Shown here piece by piece: positions 25,503-37,200 of a DNA stretch of 64,000 bases. The notes beneath the pieces were generated by a model. That model saw only the letters and a list, made by a program, of their open reading frames with translations. It searched no databases and was not told where the DNA came from. The stretch covers positions 2,356,001 to 2,420,000 of the forward strand of contig NZ_CP147520.1 of the NCBI RefSeq assembly GCF_037201975.1, given 5' to 3'. A program made the translations under genes and the position numbers. This DNA comes from Streptomyces sp. TG1A-60. Lineage in GTDB: Bacteria; Actinomycetota; Actinomycetes; Streptomycetales; Streptomycetaceae. Numbering within the stretch: the stretch's first letter is position 1; each line of letters starts with the position of its first letter.

Positions 25503-26230
25503 ACCCGAGCGACGCCCGGCTCGACGACCGCAGCCGCGCCCTGTCCGGCGACGAGGGCCACGCCCTGCTCGACGTGCGTGATCTGGTCGTCCGCTACGGC
25601 ACGGCCACCGCTGTCGACCATGTGTCCTTCACGGTGGACGCGGGCGAGACCCTGGCCCTGAACGGCCCCTCCGGCTGCGGCAAGTCCTCCACGGTCGCGG
25701 CCGTACTCCAGCTGCGGCGCCCGGATGGGGGCGAAGTCCGTTTCGAGGGACGGGAGTTGACCGCTCTCACCGAACGCGAGCTGCGTCCGCTCCGTCCCCG
25801 GATGCAGCCGGTCTTCCAGGACCCGTACGGCTCGCTCAGCCCTCGCCACCGTATCCGGGACGCGGTGGCGGAACCCCTCCACGTCCAGGGCCGCTGGGAC
25901 GCGACGGGCCCCGCCCGGGTCTCCGAACTCCTCGACCGGGTCGGCCTGGACCCCGCCTACGGCGACCGCCACCCGCACGAGCTGTCCGGCGGGCAGTGCC
26001 AACGCGCCGGTATCGCACGGGCGTTGGCGTCCGAACCCCGCCTGCTGGTGCTCGACGAACCGGTGTCCGCCCTCGACCCCTCCATCCGGGCCGGCGTCCT
26101 CAACCTGCTCGCCGACCTCCAGGACGAGCTGAACCTGGCGTACCTCTTCATCTGCCACGACCGTGCGGTGGTACGCCACTTCGCGGACCGTTCGATCGAG
26201 ATGCGCGCCGGGAGGCTCGTACCGGCCTAG
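25499..26230 (+). CDS. ABC transporter ATPase (DppF/OppF type)
   Basis: 243 residues. Walker A NGPSGCGKSST, Q-loop MQPVFQDPYGSLSPRHRI, signature LSGGQCQRAGIARAL, Walker B LLVLDEPVSALD, H-loop FICHDRAVVRHFAD. It is shorter than usual OppF proteins and ends just after the core (MRAGRLVPA), with no C-terminal Cys extension. The ATG overlaps the previous stop by four bases (ATGA). Last gene of the importer operon. Confidence 0.92.
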   Translation: MNPSDARLDDRSRALSGDEGHALLDVRDLVVRYGTATAVDHVSFTVDAGETLALNGPSGCGKSSTVAAVLQLRRPDGGEVRFEGRELTALTERELRPLRPRMQPVFQDPYGSLSPRHRIRDAVAEPLHVQGRWDATGPARVSELLDRVGLDPAYGDRHPHELSGGQCQRAGIARALASEPRLLVLDEPVSALDPSIRAGVLNLLADLQDELNLAYLFICHDRAVVRHFADRSIEMRAGRLVPA

Positions 26231-26387
26231 GGGTTTCGCCCCGCCCGGCGGGCGACCGTTCGGACCCGGCTCCGGACGGCGACCTCAGGAGACCCTTTAG
26301 GCTGACTGCCGTCCGATCCCGATCATCGGACCAGGGGATCAGGGCCCAGAGGGCCTGGGGATCAGGGAATCAGGGGGACAAGGACCG

Positions 26388-28073
26388 TTGGAGAACGCGA
26401 CTGAGGTGTTCCAGCCGCTCCAGGCGGACGATCCGCCCGTGGTGGCCGGCTACCGCCTCGCCGCCCGGATCGGCGCCGGTGGCATGGGCCGGGTCTATCT
26501 GTCGCACACGCAGGGCGGCCGGCCGGTGGCGATCAAGGTGGTACGCCCGGAACTGGCCGACGACCCCGCCTTCCGGCGTCGGTTCCGCCGGGAGATCAAG
26601 GCGGCCCAGCGGGTCCGGGGCGCGTACACGGCGGAGCTGGTCGACGCCGACGCGGACGGCGTACCGCCCTGGCTGGCCACGCTGTACGTGCCGGGCCCCT
26701 CCCTGGCGGAGACCGTCGCCCGGCGCGGACCGCTGCCGGTGGCGGCGGTGCTGTGGCTGATGGCGGGGGTGGCCGAGGCCCTGCAGGCCATCCACGACGC
26801 GGGCGTCGTGCACCGCGACCTGAAGCCGTCGAACGTGCTGCTGGCCGCCGACGGGCCTCGGGTGATCGACTTCGGCATCTCGCTGGCCTCCGGCGTCACC
26901 TCGAACACCGCCACGGGCACCGCCGTCGGTACGCCTCAGTTCATGGCTCCCGAGCAGGCGACCGGCGGTGAGGTCACGGCGGCGACCGATGTCTTCGCTC
27001 TGGGCCAGACAGCGGGGTTCGCGGCGCTGGGCGAGCCGCTGTACGGGGACGGGCCCTCCTTCAGCGTGCTGTACCGGATCGTGCACTCGGAACCCGATCT
27101 GTCCCCGCTGCCCGAGCAGCTCCGTCCGATGCTCGCCCGCTGCCTCGCCGCCGAGCCGGCGGAGCGGCCCAGCCTGGCGGAGGTCATCGAGTGGTGCCGA
27201 CGGCGTCTGGGCCGGGACGCCGACGGGGGCGGAGGACCGGCCGTCTGGCCGGAGGTCACGGGGCCGGAGGTCACGGTCCCGGCCCCGATACCCACCCCCA
27301 CCCCGGTGCACACGATGCCGTTGCTCGCGCCGCCGCAGGCCACGGGGCCGACGGGGCTGCCGATTGGGCTGCCGGGGCCGACGAGGCAGATGCTTCCGAT
27401 GCCGCCGGACCAGCGGCGGGCCCGGCGGCGCCGGAACGCGCTGATCACGGCCGTCGCCGTGACGGCGGGCGCGCTGCTGCTGACCGGCATGGCGTGGACG
27501 GTCACGGAAGGGCTGGACCGGCTTCGCGACCGGACCACGGCCTCCTCCACCACACCCGGTCCGGAAACGTCCGCACGCTCGTCCGGATCCTCGCCGGGAT
27601 CCTCGTCGGCACCCGGGACGGCCGAAGGGGCCGCGGAGAAGGGCGACCGGGCACCAGCGGCGTCCAGCCCGTCCCCGGCCGGGCCCGAGCAGCCGCAGCC
27701 CACCCCGTACCCCCTCCAGTTCCTCGACGAGAAGAACTCCCTGGGCATCAAGAAGCCGGTCAACCGCAAGGACCGCGAGGGGGACATCCGCTTCACCTGC
27801 GAGGAGCCCGGCTGCGCGCTGGAGAGCGACACAAGCGTGATCACCATGCTGTTCGCCGACCCGGGCGCCACCCTGGAGACGTGCCGTATCGCCCTCACCG
27901 GTGCCAGGAGCCGAAGCTTCTCGCTGGCCTCGGCGGCACCCGGCAGCGAGTTCTGCGTCAAGCACCCCTCCGGGGACATCGGGCTGTTCGTGATCCAGGT
28001 GAAGTCGACCGCACTGCCGGACAGCGGAGTCAGCTTCGTGACCGGGGACCTGACGGTCTGGCGGGCGACCTAG
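26388..28073 (+). CDS. Transmembrane serine/threonine protein kinase
   Basis: 561 residues. The N-terminal Hanks-type kinase (about 20-275) has Gly loop IGAGGMGRVY, ATP Lys ~50 (VAIKVV), catalytic HRDLKPSN (Asp ~144), DFG (Asp ~161) and APEQ. A Pro-rich linker leads to one membrane helix (about 351-372) behind RRARRRRN. The outer part is a Ser/Pro-rich stalk and a ~115-residue C-terminal domain with three Cys (FTCEEPGCALESD ... LETCRIAL ... SEFCVKH), unlike PASTA repeats. TTG 26388 is the likely start. The upstream region has repeated GGATCAGGG words. The signal sensed is unknown. Confidence 0.9.
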   Translation: MENATEVFQPLQADDPPVVAGYRLAARIGAGGMGRVYLSHTQGGRPVAIKVVRPELADDPAFRRRFRREIKAAQRVRGAYTAELVDADADGVPPWLATLYVPGPSLAETVARRGPLPVAAVLWLMAGVAEALQAIHDAGVVHRDLKPSNVLLAADGPRVIDFGISLASGVTSNTATGTAVGTPQFMAPEQATGGEVTAATDVFALGQTAGFAALGEPLYGDGPSFSVLYRIVHSEPDLSPLPEQLRPMLARCLAAEPAERPSLAEVIEWCRRRLGRDADGGGGPAVWPEVTGPEVTVPAPIPTPTPVHTMPLLAPPQATGPTGLPIGLPGPTRQMLPMPPDQRRARRRRNALITAVAVTAGALLLTGMAWTVTEGLDRLRDRTTASSTTPGPETSARSSGSSPGSSSAPGTAEGAAEKGDRAPAASSPSPAGPEQPQPTPYPLQFLDEKNSLGIKKPVNRKDREGDIRFTCEEPGCALESDTSVITMLFADPGATLETCRIALTGARSRSFSLASAAPGSEFCVKHPSGDIGLFVIQVKSTALPDSGVSFVTGDLTVWRAT

Positions 28074-28305
28074 GTGTATTGCCCTGAGAGATCGGGGACG
28101 CGTCGTCCGCCGGAGGCGACGACCAGGCCCTGGGGGCTCCATGAACAGTGTCACGATGCCGCGCGCCCCCTCGCACTGCGCGAGAAACCACACTCACCCC
28201 GCGCCCGCCAACCAGCGGAACCTCTCAGCCGCCCAGCGGGATCGAAGGGACGCAGCCACTGGGGAGCGGGACTACGGGACGGGCAGGGGCGGCGGGGGCG
28301 AGAAA

Positions 28306-28340
28306 GCGGGGCCCGACCACCCACGGTGACCGGGCCCCGC
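28306..28340 (-). terminator. Terminator downstream of serA
   Basis: 10-bp stem GCGGGGCCCG (28306-28315) / CGGGCCCCGC (28331-28340), 15-base loop, 17 bases after the serA stop. The rest of 28074-28357 shows no gene. Confidence 0.75.
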
Positions 28341-28357
28341 CTGCCGTGCGTTGATCC

Positions 28358-29947
28358 TCAGACGAGGTTCACCGAGCGCGCCGACGTCGCGCCGATCTCC
28401 TCCGCGACCTCGGTGAGCACCGGCTGAGGAACCGTGTCGTCGACGGTGAGAACGGCGAGCGCCTCGCCGCCGGCGGTGGAGCGGGCGACCTGCATGCCGG
28501 CGATGTTGATGCCCGCCTCGCCGAAGACGCGGCCGACGGTGCCGACGACGCCCGGACGGTCGACGTAGCTGAGGACGACCATGTGGTCGGCGAGGGCGAG
28601 GTCGACGTCGTAGTCACCGACCGCGACGAGCTTCTGGTGGTGCTTGGGCCCGGCGAGCGTGCCGGAGACCGACACCTCCTCGCCGCTGCCGAGCGTGCCG
28701 CGCACGGTGACGACGTTGCGGTGGTCGGGCGACTCGGAGCTCGTGGTCAGGCGGACCTCCACACCCCGCTCCTGCGCGAACAGCGGAGCGTTGACGTAGG
28801 AGACCGTCTCGTCGACGACGTCCTCGAAGACACCCTTCAGAGCCGAAAGCTCCAGCACCTTCACGTCGTGCTGGGTGATCTCGCCGTACACCTCGACGTC
28901 GAGGCGGACCGCGACCTCGCCCGCGAGGGCGGTGAAGATGCGGCCGAGGCGCTCGGCGAGCGGCAGGCCCGGCTTGACGTCCTCGGCGATGACACCGCCC
29001 TGCACGTTCACCGCGTCCGGGACCAGCTCACCGGCGAGGGCGAGGCGCACGGACCGCGCCACCGCGATGCCCGCCTTCTCCTGGGCCTCGTCCGTGGAGG
29101 CGCCCAGGTGCGGGGTGCAGACGACCTCGTCCAGCTCGAAGAGGGGGGAGTCGGTGCACGGCTCCTTGGCGTACACGTCGAGGCCCGCGCCCGCGACCCG
29201 GCCCTCCTTGAGCGCCGAGTACAGCGCCGCCTCGTCGACGATCCCGCCACGCGCGGCGTTGACGATCCGCACCGACGGCTTGACCTTGTGCAGCGCCTCG
29301 GCACCGATCAGGCCGACCGTCTCGGGGGTCTTCGGCAGGTGGACGGTGATGAAGTCGGAGACCTCCAGCAACTCGTCCAGCGACAGGACCTTGACGCCCA
29401 TCTGCGCGGCCCGCGCGGGCTGCACATAGGGGTCGTAGGCGACGACCTTCATGCCGAAGGCGGACATGCGCTGGGCCACCAGGGCGCCGATACGGCCGAG
29501 GCCCACGACACCGAGGGTCTTCTCGGCCAGCTCCACACCCGTGTACTTGCTGCGCTTCCACTCGCCGTTCTTCAGCGCCGTGTTCGCCTGCGGGATGTGG
29601 CGGGCGGTGGCGAGGAGCAGGCCGCAGGCCAGCTCGGCGGCGGTCACGATGTTCGAGGTGGGGGCGTTGACGACCATCACGCCGGCCTTGGTGGCGGCGG
29701 AGACGTCCACGTTGTCCAGGCCGACGCCGGCTCGCGCGACGACCTTCAGCTTCTTCGCGGCGGCGATCGCCTCGGCGTCGACCTTGGTGGCCGAGCGGAT
29801 CAGGATCGCGTCGACGTCGGCGATGGCCGGGAGCAGTTCGGCTCGGTCCGCTCCGTTGCACTGCCGGATCTCGAAGTCCGGACCGAGCGCGTCCACCGTG
29901 GCGGGCGACAGCTCTTCAGCGATCAGTACGACTGGTTTCGAGCTCAC
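28358..29947 (-). CDS. serA: D-3-phosphoglycerate dehydrogenase
   Basis: A 529-residue long-form SerA, first committed step of serine synthesis. The N-terminal substrate/NAD dehydrogenase (about 1-310) has NAD loop VGLGRIGALVAQRMSAFGMKV, Arg in NAARGGIVDE and catalytic His in CTPHLGAST. The allosteric substrate-binding domain (about 320-450) and a C-terminal ACT domain (from MVVLSYVDRPGVVGTVG) follow, as in the Mycobacterium enzyme that is inhibited by serine. GTG 29947 (Val-Ser-Ser-Lys-Pro) has GAGG six bases upstream; the longer frame upstream is leader. The leader contains a hairpin (about 29972-29996) and element A. Confidence 0.96.
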   Translation of the reverse strand: MSSKPVVLIAEELSPATVDALGPDFEIRQCNGADRAELLPAIADVDAILIRSATKVDAEAIAAAKKLKVVARAGVGLDNVDVSAATKAGVMVVNAPTSNIVTAAELACGLLLATARHIPQANTALKNGEWKRSKYTGVELAEKTLGVVGLGRIGALVAQRMSAFGMKVVAYDPYVQPARAAQMGVKVLSLDELLEVSDFITVHLPKTPETVGLIGAEALHKVKPSVRIVNAARGGIVDEAALYSALKEGRVAGAGLDVYAKEPCTDSPLFELDEVVCTPHLGASTDEAQEKAGIAVARSVRLALAGELVPDAVNVQGGVIAEDVKPGLPLAERLGRIFTALAGEVAVRLDVEVYGEITQHDVKVLELSALKGVFEDVVDETVSYVNAPLFAQERGVEVRLTTSSESPDHRNVVTVRGTLGSGEEVSVSGTLAGPKHHQKLVAVGDYDVDLALADHMVVLSYVDRPGVVGTVGRVFGEAGINIAGMQVARSTAGGEALAVLTVDDTVPQPVLTEVAEEIGATSARSVNLV

Positions 29948-30047
29948 GTGAGTCCTCACAAGTCCAATGCTGCGGACGGCCGTCCCGACGGCCGCAGGCG
30001 GTGGAGGGAAGCAGCACCGGGGAGTTGGGGGTGCGTCCCGTCGTCGT

Positions 30048-30130
30048 CGGTGCGTGCTCTCGGTGTGCCGGACGAATGCCCTAGTAGCTTCGCTACGAGG
30101 GCCTTTCACCGGTGCGGCGAGAGTGCGTGC
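30048..30130. other. Element A in the serA leader, shared with element B
   Basis: Bases 30048-30071 are identical over 24 positions to 9859-9882, and CCGGTGCGGCG recurs at 30109-30119. It contains a near-perfect hairpin GCCCTAGTAGC-TTC-GCTACGAGGGC. CGTGCTCTCG (30053-30062) can also pair with CGAGAGTGCG (30118-30127) using G-U wobbles, but only in the + strand RNA. It begins 100 bases before the serA start. It may be a cis-acting leader, an antisense RNA or a dispersed repeat; the class is not recognised. Confidence 0.5.
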
Positions 30131-30292
30131 CGGGCGGCGCGGGGGCGTGCCCGCAATTCCTCGGTGTCGCTGGGCCGCGTGGAAGACGCACGACGCTGTG
30201 GGCCTGACGCGTATGTAGTGCAGCAGTGTAGTGGCGCCGAGAGCGTCGCCTCACGCCACCACGGAAGGATCACCCGGACGGGAACCGCACGC

Positions 30293-30324
30293 GAAAAGCC
30301 CCTCCGGCGCTTGCGGAGCGGGGT
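30293..30324 (-). terminator. Terminator downstream of ilvC
   Basis: On the minus strand CCCCGCTCCGCAAGCGCCGG AGGGGCTTTTCG folds into a G/C-rich stem with one bulge, followed by four U's, about 75 bases after the ilvC stop. Confidence 0.65.
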
Positions 30325-30399
30325 CCGGGGCCGGGTCCCGCGGCGGCGCCTCCGTACGGAAGCACCACCGCGGAACCCGGCTCAGCGCTGCGGCGGCGC

Positions 30400-32047
<1,648 letters not shown>

Positions 32048-32067
32048 GTCGGAAGGGTCTCTCTCGC

Positions 32068-33939
32068 TCAGTCGTCTTCGTTGTCGCCGAAGTCGGGGCG
32101 GACGTCCCGGGCGGCCATGATCGTGTCGTTCGAGGTGCCGGCGGCGACCATCGGCCACACCATCGCGTCCTCGTGGACGATGAAGTCGATGACGACCGGG
32201 CGGTCGTTGATCGAGTTCGCCTCCTCGATGACCTTGTCGAGGTCGGCGGGGTCCTCGCAGCGAATCGCGTAGCAGCCCATGGCCTCCGACAGCTTCACGA
32301 AGTCGGGGACACGGGTGCCGGCGCTGGGCTGCTTGCCGTCCGCGCCGGGGCCGCTGTGCAGCACGGTGTTGGAGTAGCGCTGGTTGTAGAACAGGGTCTG
32401 CCACTGGCGGACCATCCCGAGGGCGCCGTTGTTGATGATGGCGACCTTGATCGGGATGTTGTTCAGGGCGCAGGTGGTGAGTTCCTGGTTGGTCATCTGG
32501 AAGCAGCCGTCGCCGTCGATCGCCCAGACGGTCTTCGCCGGGGCTCCGGCCTTGGCGCCCATGGCGGCCGGGACCGCGTAGCCCATCGTTCCGGCGCCGC
32601 CGGAGTTCAGCCAGGTGGCGGGCTTCTCGTACTGGATGAAGTGGGCGGCCCACATCTGGTGCTGGCCGACACCCGCCGCGAAGACCGTGCCCTCGGGGGC
32701 GAGCTGTCCGATGCGCTCGATGACCTGCTGCGGGGAGAGCGAGCCGTCGGCCGGCTGGTCGTAGCCGAGCGGGTAGGTCTCGCGCCAGCGGTTCAGGTCC
32801 TTCCACCAGGCTGCGTACCTGGGCCCGGCGGCCTCGCCCTCGTTGCCCTCGCTGTGCTCCTTCTGCACGGCCTGGATCAGGTCGGCGATGACCTCGCGGG
32901 CGTCACCGACGATCGGCACGTCGGCGGCGCGGTTCTTGCCGATCTCGGCCGGGTCGATGTCGGCGTGGACGATCTTGGCGTACGGCGCGAAGCTGTCCAG
33001 CTTGCCGGTGACGCGGTCGTCGAAGCGGGCACCGAGGGCGACGATCAGGTCCGCCTTCTGCAGTGCGGTGACGGCGGCCACGGAGCCGTGCATACCGGGC
33101 ATGCCCAGGTGCTGCGGGTGGCTGTCGGGGAACGCGCCGAGCGCCATCAGGGTCGTGGTGACGGGCGCGCCGGTCAGCTCGGTCAGCACCTTCAGCTCGG
33201 CCGTCGCCCGTGCCTTGAGGACGCCGCCGCCGACGTACAGGACGGGCCGCTTGGCGGCGGTGATCAGCTTGGCGGCCTCGCGGATCTGCTTGGCGTGCGG
33301 CTTGGTGACGGGACGGTAGCCGGGCAGGTCCATGGTCGGCGGCCAGCTGAAGGTGGTCTTCGCCTGAAGGATGTCCTTGGGGATGTCGACCAGGACCGGC
33401 CCCGGGCGGCCGGTGGCGGCGATGTGGAACGCCTGCGCGATCGCCCGGGGGATGTCCTCCGCCTTGGTGACCAGGAAGCTGTGCTTGGTGATCGGCATGG
33501 TGATGCCGACGATGTCCGCCTCCTGGAAGGCGTCCGTGCCGATCGCCTTGGACACGACCTGCCCGGTGATCGCGACCAGCGGCACGGAGTCCATGTGCGC
33601 GTCCGCGATCGGGGTGACCAGGTTGGTGGCGCCCGGCCCGGACGTCGCCATGCACACCCCGACCTTGCCGGTGGCCTGCGCGTAACCGGTGGCCGCATGC
33701 CCGGCCCCCTGCTCGTGGCGGACCAGCACGTGGCGCACCCGCTTGGAGTCCATCAAGGGGTCGTACGCCGGCAGGATGGTGCCCCCGGGGATGCCGAACA
33801 CCGTGTCGGCCCCGACCTCCTCAAGAGAGCGGATGAGGGACTGCGCACCCGTGACGTGCTCGACGGGGGTGGACTGTCCTCCGGGTCGGGGCCGCGGCTG
33901 CGGATGGTGGGCCCCGGTGGCCTGCTCGGTCATCGGCAT
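32068..33939 (-). CDS. ilvB: Acetolactate synthase large catalytic subunit
   Basis: 623-residue TPP enzyme that condenses pyruvate with pyruvate or 2-oxobutyrate. Catalytic Glu segment [24 protein letters not shown]/dimer region [18 protein letters not shown] and the TPP motif [15 protein letters not shown] followed by [13 protein letters not shown] are present. Starts at ATG 33939 ([13 protein letters not shown]); ATG 33933 two codons on has a better-spaced GAGAAGAG and is equally possible. Expression is very probably controlled by the leader peptide and terminator at 34014-34146. Confidence 0.96.
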   Translation of the reverse strand: MPMTEQATGAHHPQPRPRPGGQSTPVEHVTGAQSLIRSLEEVGADTVFGIPGGTILPAYDPLMDSKRVRHVLVRHEQGAGHAATGYAQATGKVGVCMATSGPGATNLVTPIADAHMDSVPLVAITGQVVSKAIGTDAFQEADIVGITMPITKHSFLVTKAEDIPRAIAQAFHIAATGRPGPVLVDIPKDILQAKTTFSWPPTMDLPGYRPVTKPHAKQIREAAKLITAAKRPVLYVGGGVLKARATAELKVLTELTGAPVTTTLMALGAFPDSHPQHLGMPGMHGSVAAVTALQKADLIVALGARFDDRVTGKLDSFAPYAKIVHADIDPAEIGKNRAADVPIVGDAREVIADLIQAVQKEHSEGNEGEAAGPRYAAWWKDLNRWRETYPLGYDQPADGSLSPQQVIERIGQLAPEGTVFAAGVGQHQMWAAHFIQYEKPATWLNSGGAGTMGYAVPAAMGAKAGAPAKTVWAIDGDGCFQMTNQELTTCALNNIPIKVAIINNGALGMVRQWQTLFYNQRYSNTVLHSGPGADGKQPSAGTRVPDFVKLSEAMGCYAIRCEDPADLDKVIEEANSINDRPVVIDFIVHEDAMVWPMVAAGTSNDTIMAARDVRPDFGDNEDD

Positions 33940-34013
33940 TCTCTTCTCGATGCTGAGGGTGTTTTGCGAGGTTCGTGCGGTGTGCGGCCGACGCTGATCG
34001 GTGCCCGTGCAAC

Positions 34014-34048
34014 AAAAAACCCCTCCTTGCCACAAGGCAAGCGAGGGG
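34014..34048 (-). terminator. Attenuator terminator of ilvB
   Basis: On the minus strand CCCCTCGCTTGCC-TTG-TGGCAAGGAGGGG (34020-34048) forms a two-part stem followed directly by six U's (34014-34019): a textbook intrinsic terminator inside the leader, 75 bases before ilvB and 56 bases after the leader peptide stop. Confidence 0.88.
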
Positions 34049-34104
34049 AGCGCGCCGGGTACGGTCGCTGGGGATTCCGGAACGTCGTCCGGTGTGCCCC
34101 GGCT

Positions 34105-34146
34105 TCAGCCGACGCGCTTTCCAAGTACGAGAATTCGGGTGCGCAT
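34105..34146 (-). CDS. ilvB leader peptide MRTRILVLGKRVG
   Basis: Thirteen codons, ATG 34146 to TGA 34105, with GGAGAGGG eight bases upstream. It holds the run Ile-Leu-Val-Leu encoded ATT-CTC-GTA-CTT; ATT, GTA and CTT are rare codons here. Stalling at this run when branched-chain aminoacyl-tRNAs are scarce would prevent the terminator at 34014-34048. Classical attenuation of ilvB has been predicted for Streptomyces with a peptide of this kind. Confidence 0.85.
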   Translation of the reverse strand: MRTRILVLGKRVG

Positions 34147-34285
34147 GGCACAGACCCTCTCCCCGGCGCACACCGTGTGTCAAGTGGGTGGGACGGGAGT
34201 CTCATTATGTGAGCGAAGGGCACTTTCGCCTCCGGGGACAGCGGGCACACCACTTGTGTACACCCCCGCGCTGCCCGCTGCCCGT

Positions 34286-37200
34286 TCACCTGCCGGGCGC
34301 GACGGTCGGTGGCGAGGCCACCATCGCGCTCAGCCCTTCGGGCCGCCGCACGAAGGCGGGTTCCGCCGGCCCGGTGGGCACCGGGTAATGCCCGACGGAC
34401 AGGGCCCGACGCAGCCGGTACTCGTCCAGCGGCCCGGAGAACGCGGCGCCCTGGCCGTGGGTGCAGCCCATCGCGCGCAGGGCGACGACCTGCTCGGGCA
34501 GGTCCACCCCGTCGGCCACGGCCTGGAGCCCCAGGTCGCCCGCAATGCGCAGCAGCCCATGGGTGATCTTGTGCAGCCGGGTGGACTCCACGATCCCCTC
34601 GACGAGGCTCCGGTCCAGCTTCAGTACGTCGACGGGGAGGCGGCGCAGTGCCGTGATGCCCGCCTGGCCGGTGCCGAAGCCGTCCAGGGCGATCCGGACC
34701 CCGAGGCGCCGGAGATGCTTCAGTCGGCGCTCCAGCTCGTCCAGGGGTCCCTTCAGCTCGGTGTCGGACAGCTCGACGACCAGCGAGCCGGAGGGCAGCC
34801 CGTGGCGGGTCAGGAGCGTCTCCAGGAAGCCGGGGGGCAGTGAGCGGTCCAGCAGGCGCCGGGCGCCCATCCGGACGGACACGGGGACGCTCAGCCCGCC
34901 GGTGAGGCGGTCGGCGGCCTGCTCGACGGCCTGTTCCAGCATCCAGCGGCCCAGTTCGGCGGTCTTGTCGCTGTCCTCGGAGACCCGCAGGAACTCGGCG
35001 GGAGTGAAGAGCACTCCCTGGGACGAGCGCCAGCGGGCCGCCGTCGCGACCGACGAGATCCGGCCGGTCTCCAGCTCTACCACGGGCTGGTTCAGCAGGA
35101 TGAACTCGCCGTCGTGCAGTGCGGCCCGCAGCCGGGTGGCCAGCTGGGCCTTGCGGACGACGTCCTGCTGCATCTGTGGTCTGTACAGCTCGACGCGGCC
35201 CTTGCCGGACGCCTTGGCCCGGTACATGGCGAGGTCGGCGTTGCGCAGCAGCTCGCCCGCGCCGAGGCCGGGCTCGGCGAAGGAGACGCCGATGGAGGCG
35301 GCCACCCGGACATCGTTGCCGTCGATCGTGTACGGCTGGGAGAGGGTGATCCTGAGCCGGTCGGCGAGCTCGAAGATGTGCCGCTCACGGGCGGCGCGGT
35401 CGCGGGAGCCGTCCCCCACGATGAGCGCCGCGAACTCGTCGCCGCCGAGGCGGGAGGCGGTGTCCCCCTGCCGGACGGCGTCCTGGAGTCTGCGGGCGGC
35501 CTGGACGAGCAGTTCGTCCCCGGCCTGGTGCCCGATCGTGTCGTTGACGGCTTTGAAGCCGTCGAGGTCGATGAAGAGGACCGCCGTGTTGCGCAGGGCG
35601 ATGCCGCGGTCGGAGGAGCGGCGGCCGGAGAGCGCCTGCTGGACGCGCTTGGTGAACAGGGCACGGTTGGGCAGGTCGGTGAGCGGGTCGTGCTCGGCGT
35701 TGTGCTGCAGCTGGGCCTGCAGGCGCACTCTCTCGGTCACGTCCCGGCTGTTGAAGATGAGGCCGCCGTGGTGGCGGTTGACGGTGGACTCCACGTTCAG
35801 CCAGCCGCCGTCGCCGGACTTGAAGCGGCACTCGATACGCGTGGTGGGCTCCTCGGCGGGGTTGGCGGCGAGGAAGCGGCGCGCCTCGTGGACGACGCAG
35901 CCGAGATCCTCGGGGTGGATGATCGAGGCCAACTCCCTGCCGACGAGCTCCTCCGCGGGGCTGCCGTAGACGCCGGCGGCGGCCGGGCTGACGTAGCGGA
36001 GGATGCCGTTCGGCGCGGCGATCATGATGACGTCGCTGGAGCCCTGGACCAGGGAACGGAAGTGGTTCTCCTTCTGGGCCAGCTCCTGGGTGAGGGTGAT
36101 GTTGTCGAGGAGCATGATGCCCTGGCGCACGACGAGAGCGAGCACGACGGTGCAGGCGGTCATGAGCACCACGCGGTCGACGCTGCGGCCGTTGAGGACG
36201 TTGTAGAGGATGCCCAGGGTGCAGACGGCGGCGGCCAGGTACGGGGTGAGTGCGGCCAGGGATCCGGCGATGGGGCGGGTGGCCGGATACCGACTGTGGT
36301 CTCCTCCCTCTCCCTGGAGGAGCACGTGCACGTGTCCTCCTTGTTGCCCGTCGTGCCGGTGGTCGGGCTGGGCTTCGTGGCGGTGGCCGGGCTGGATGTC
36401 GTGTCGCTGGCCGGGGATGTGCTCGTGCACCACGCGCGCGTGGCCGCTCTCGTCCGTTTGTCCGTGCCGCTGGCCGGCCCAGGGGGCGTAGGCGAGGAGC
36501 AGGGAGCCCGCGAACCAGCCGGCGTCGAGGAGCTGGCCGGAGCGGTAGGTGGTGTGCAGCAGGGGCGAGGTGAACAGCGCGTCGCACATCACGGTGAGCG
36601 CGAGGGCGCCGATCGCGGTGTTCACCGCGGAGCGGTGCATCGAGGAGCGCCGGAAGTGCAGCGCGAGCACCATGCTGACCAGGGCGATGTCGAGCAGCGG
36701 GTAGGCCAGCGAGAGCGCGGTGTGCGCGGTGTTGGAACCGTCGAGCTGGGCGGTCTGGGCGAGCGCCAGGCTCCAGGAGAGGGTGACCAGGGAGCCGCCG
36801 ATGAGCCAGGAGTCCAGCGCCAGGCAGACCCAGCCCGCCTTGGTCACCGGCCTCTTGGCCAGCACCAGCAGGCCGACGATGGCGGGTGGCGCGAAACAGA
36901 GGAAGAACAGGTCCGCGTAGCTCGGCTCGGGGACGGGCCGCTCCAGGACGACCTCGTACCAGCCCCAGACGCCGTTTCCCAGCGCCGCCATCGCGGACGA
37001 GAGGGCGAACAGCAGCCAGGCGGGTCGAAAGCGGCTGCGGCGGCTGCGCGCGTAACGGAAGCAGGAGACCGCAGCCGCGGCGGCGGCTGCGGCGAGTCCG
37101 AAGTCGCCCATGATCAGGGCGACTTGATCGCTGCCCCAGCCGAGCGCGGCACCGACGGCGTAGGCCGCGCACACCAGGGCGAGGACGAGCCGGGCCCGCT

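Noticed and set aside
21141..26230. Recent horizontal transfer of the importer operon
   Set aside because: G/C content and codon bias look like the neighbours and no integrase, tRNA or direct repeats flank it; position relative to other genomes must be compared instead.
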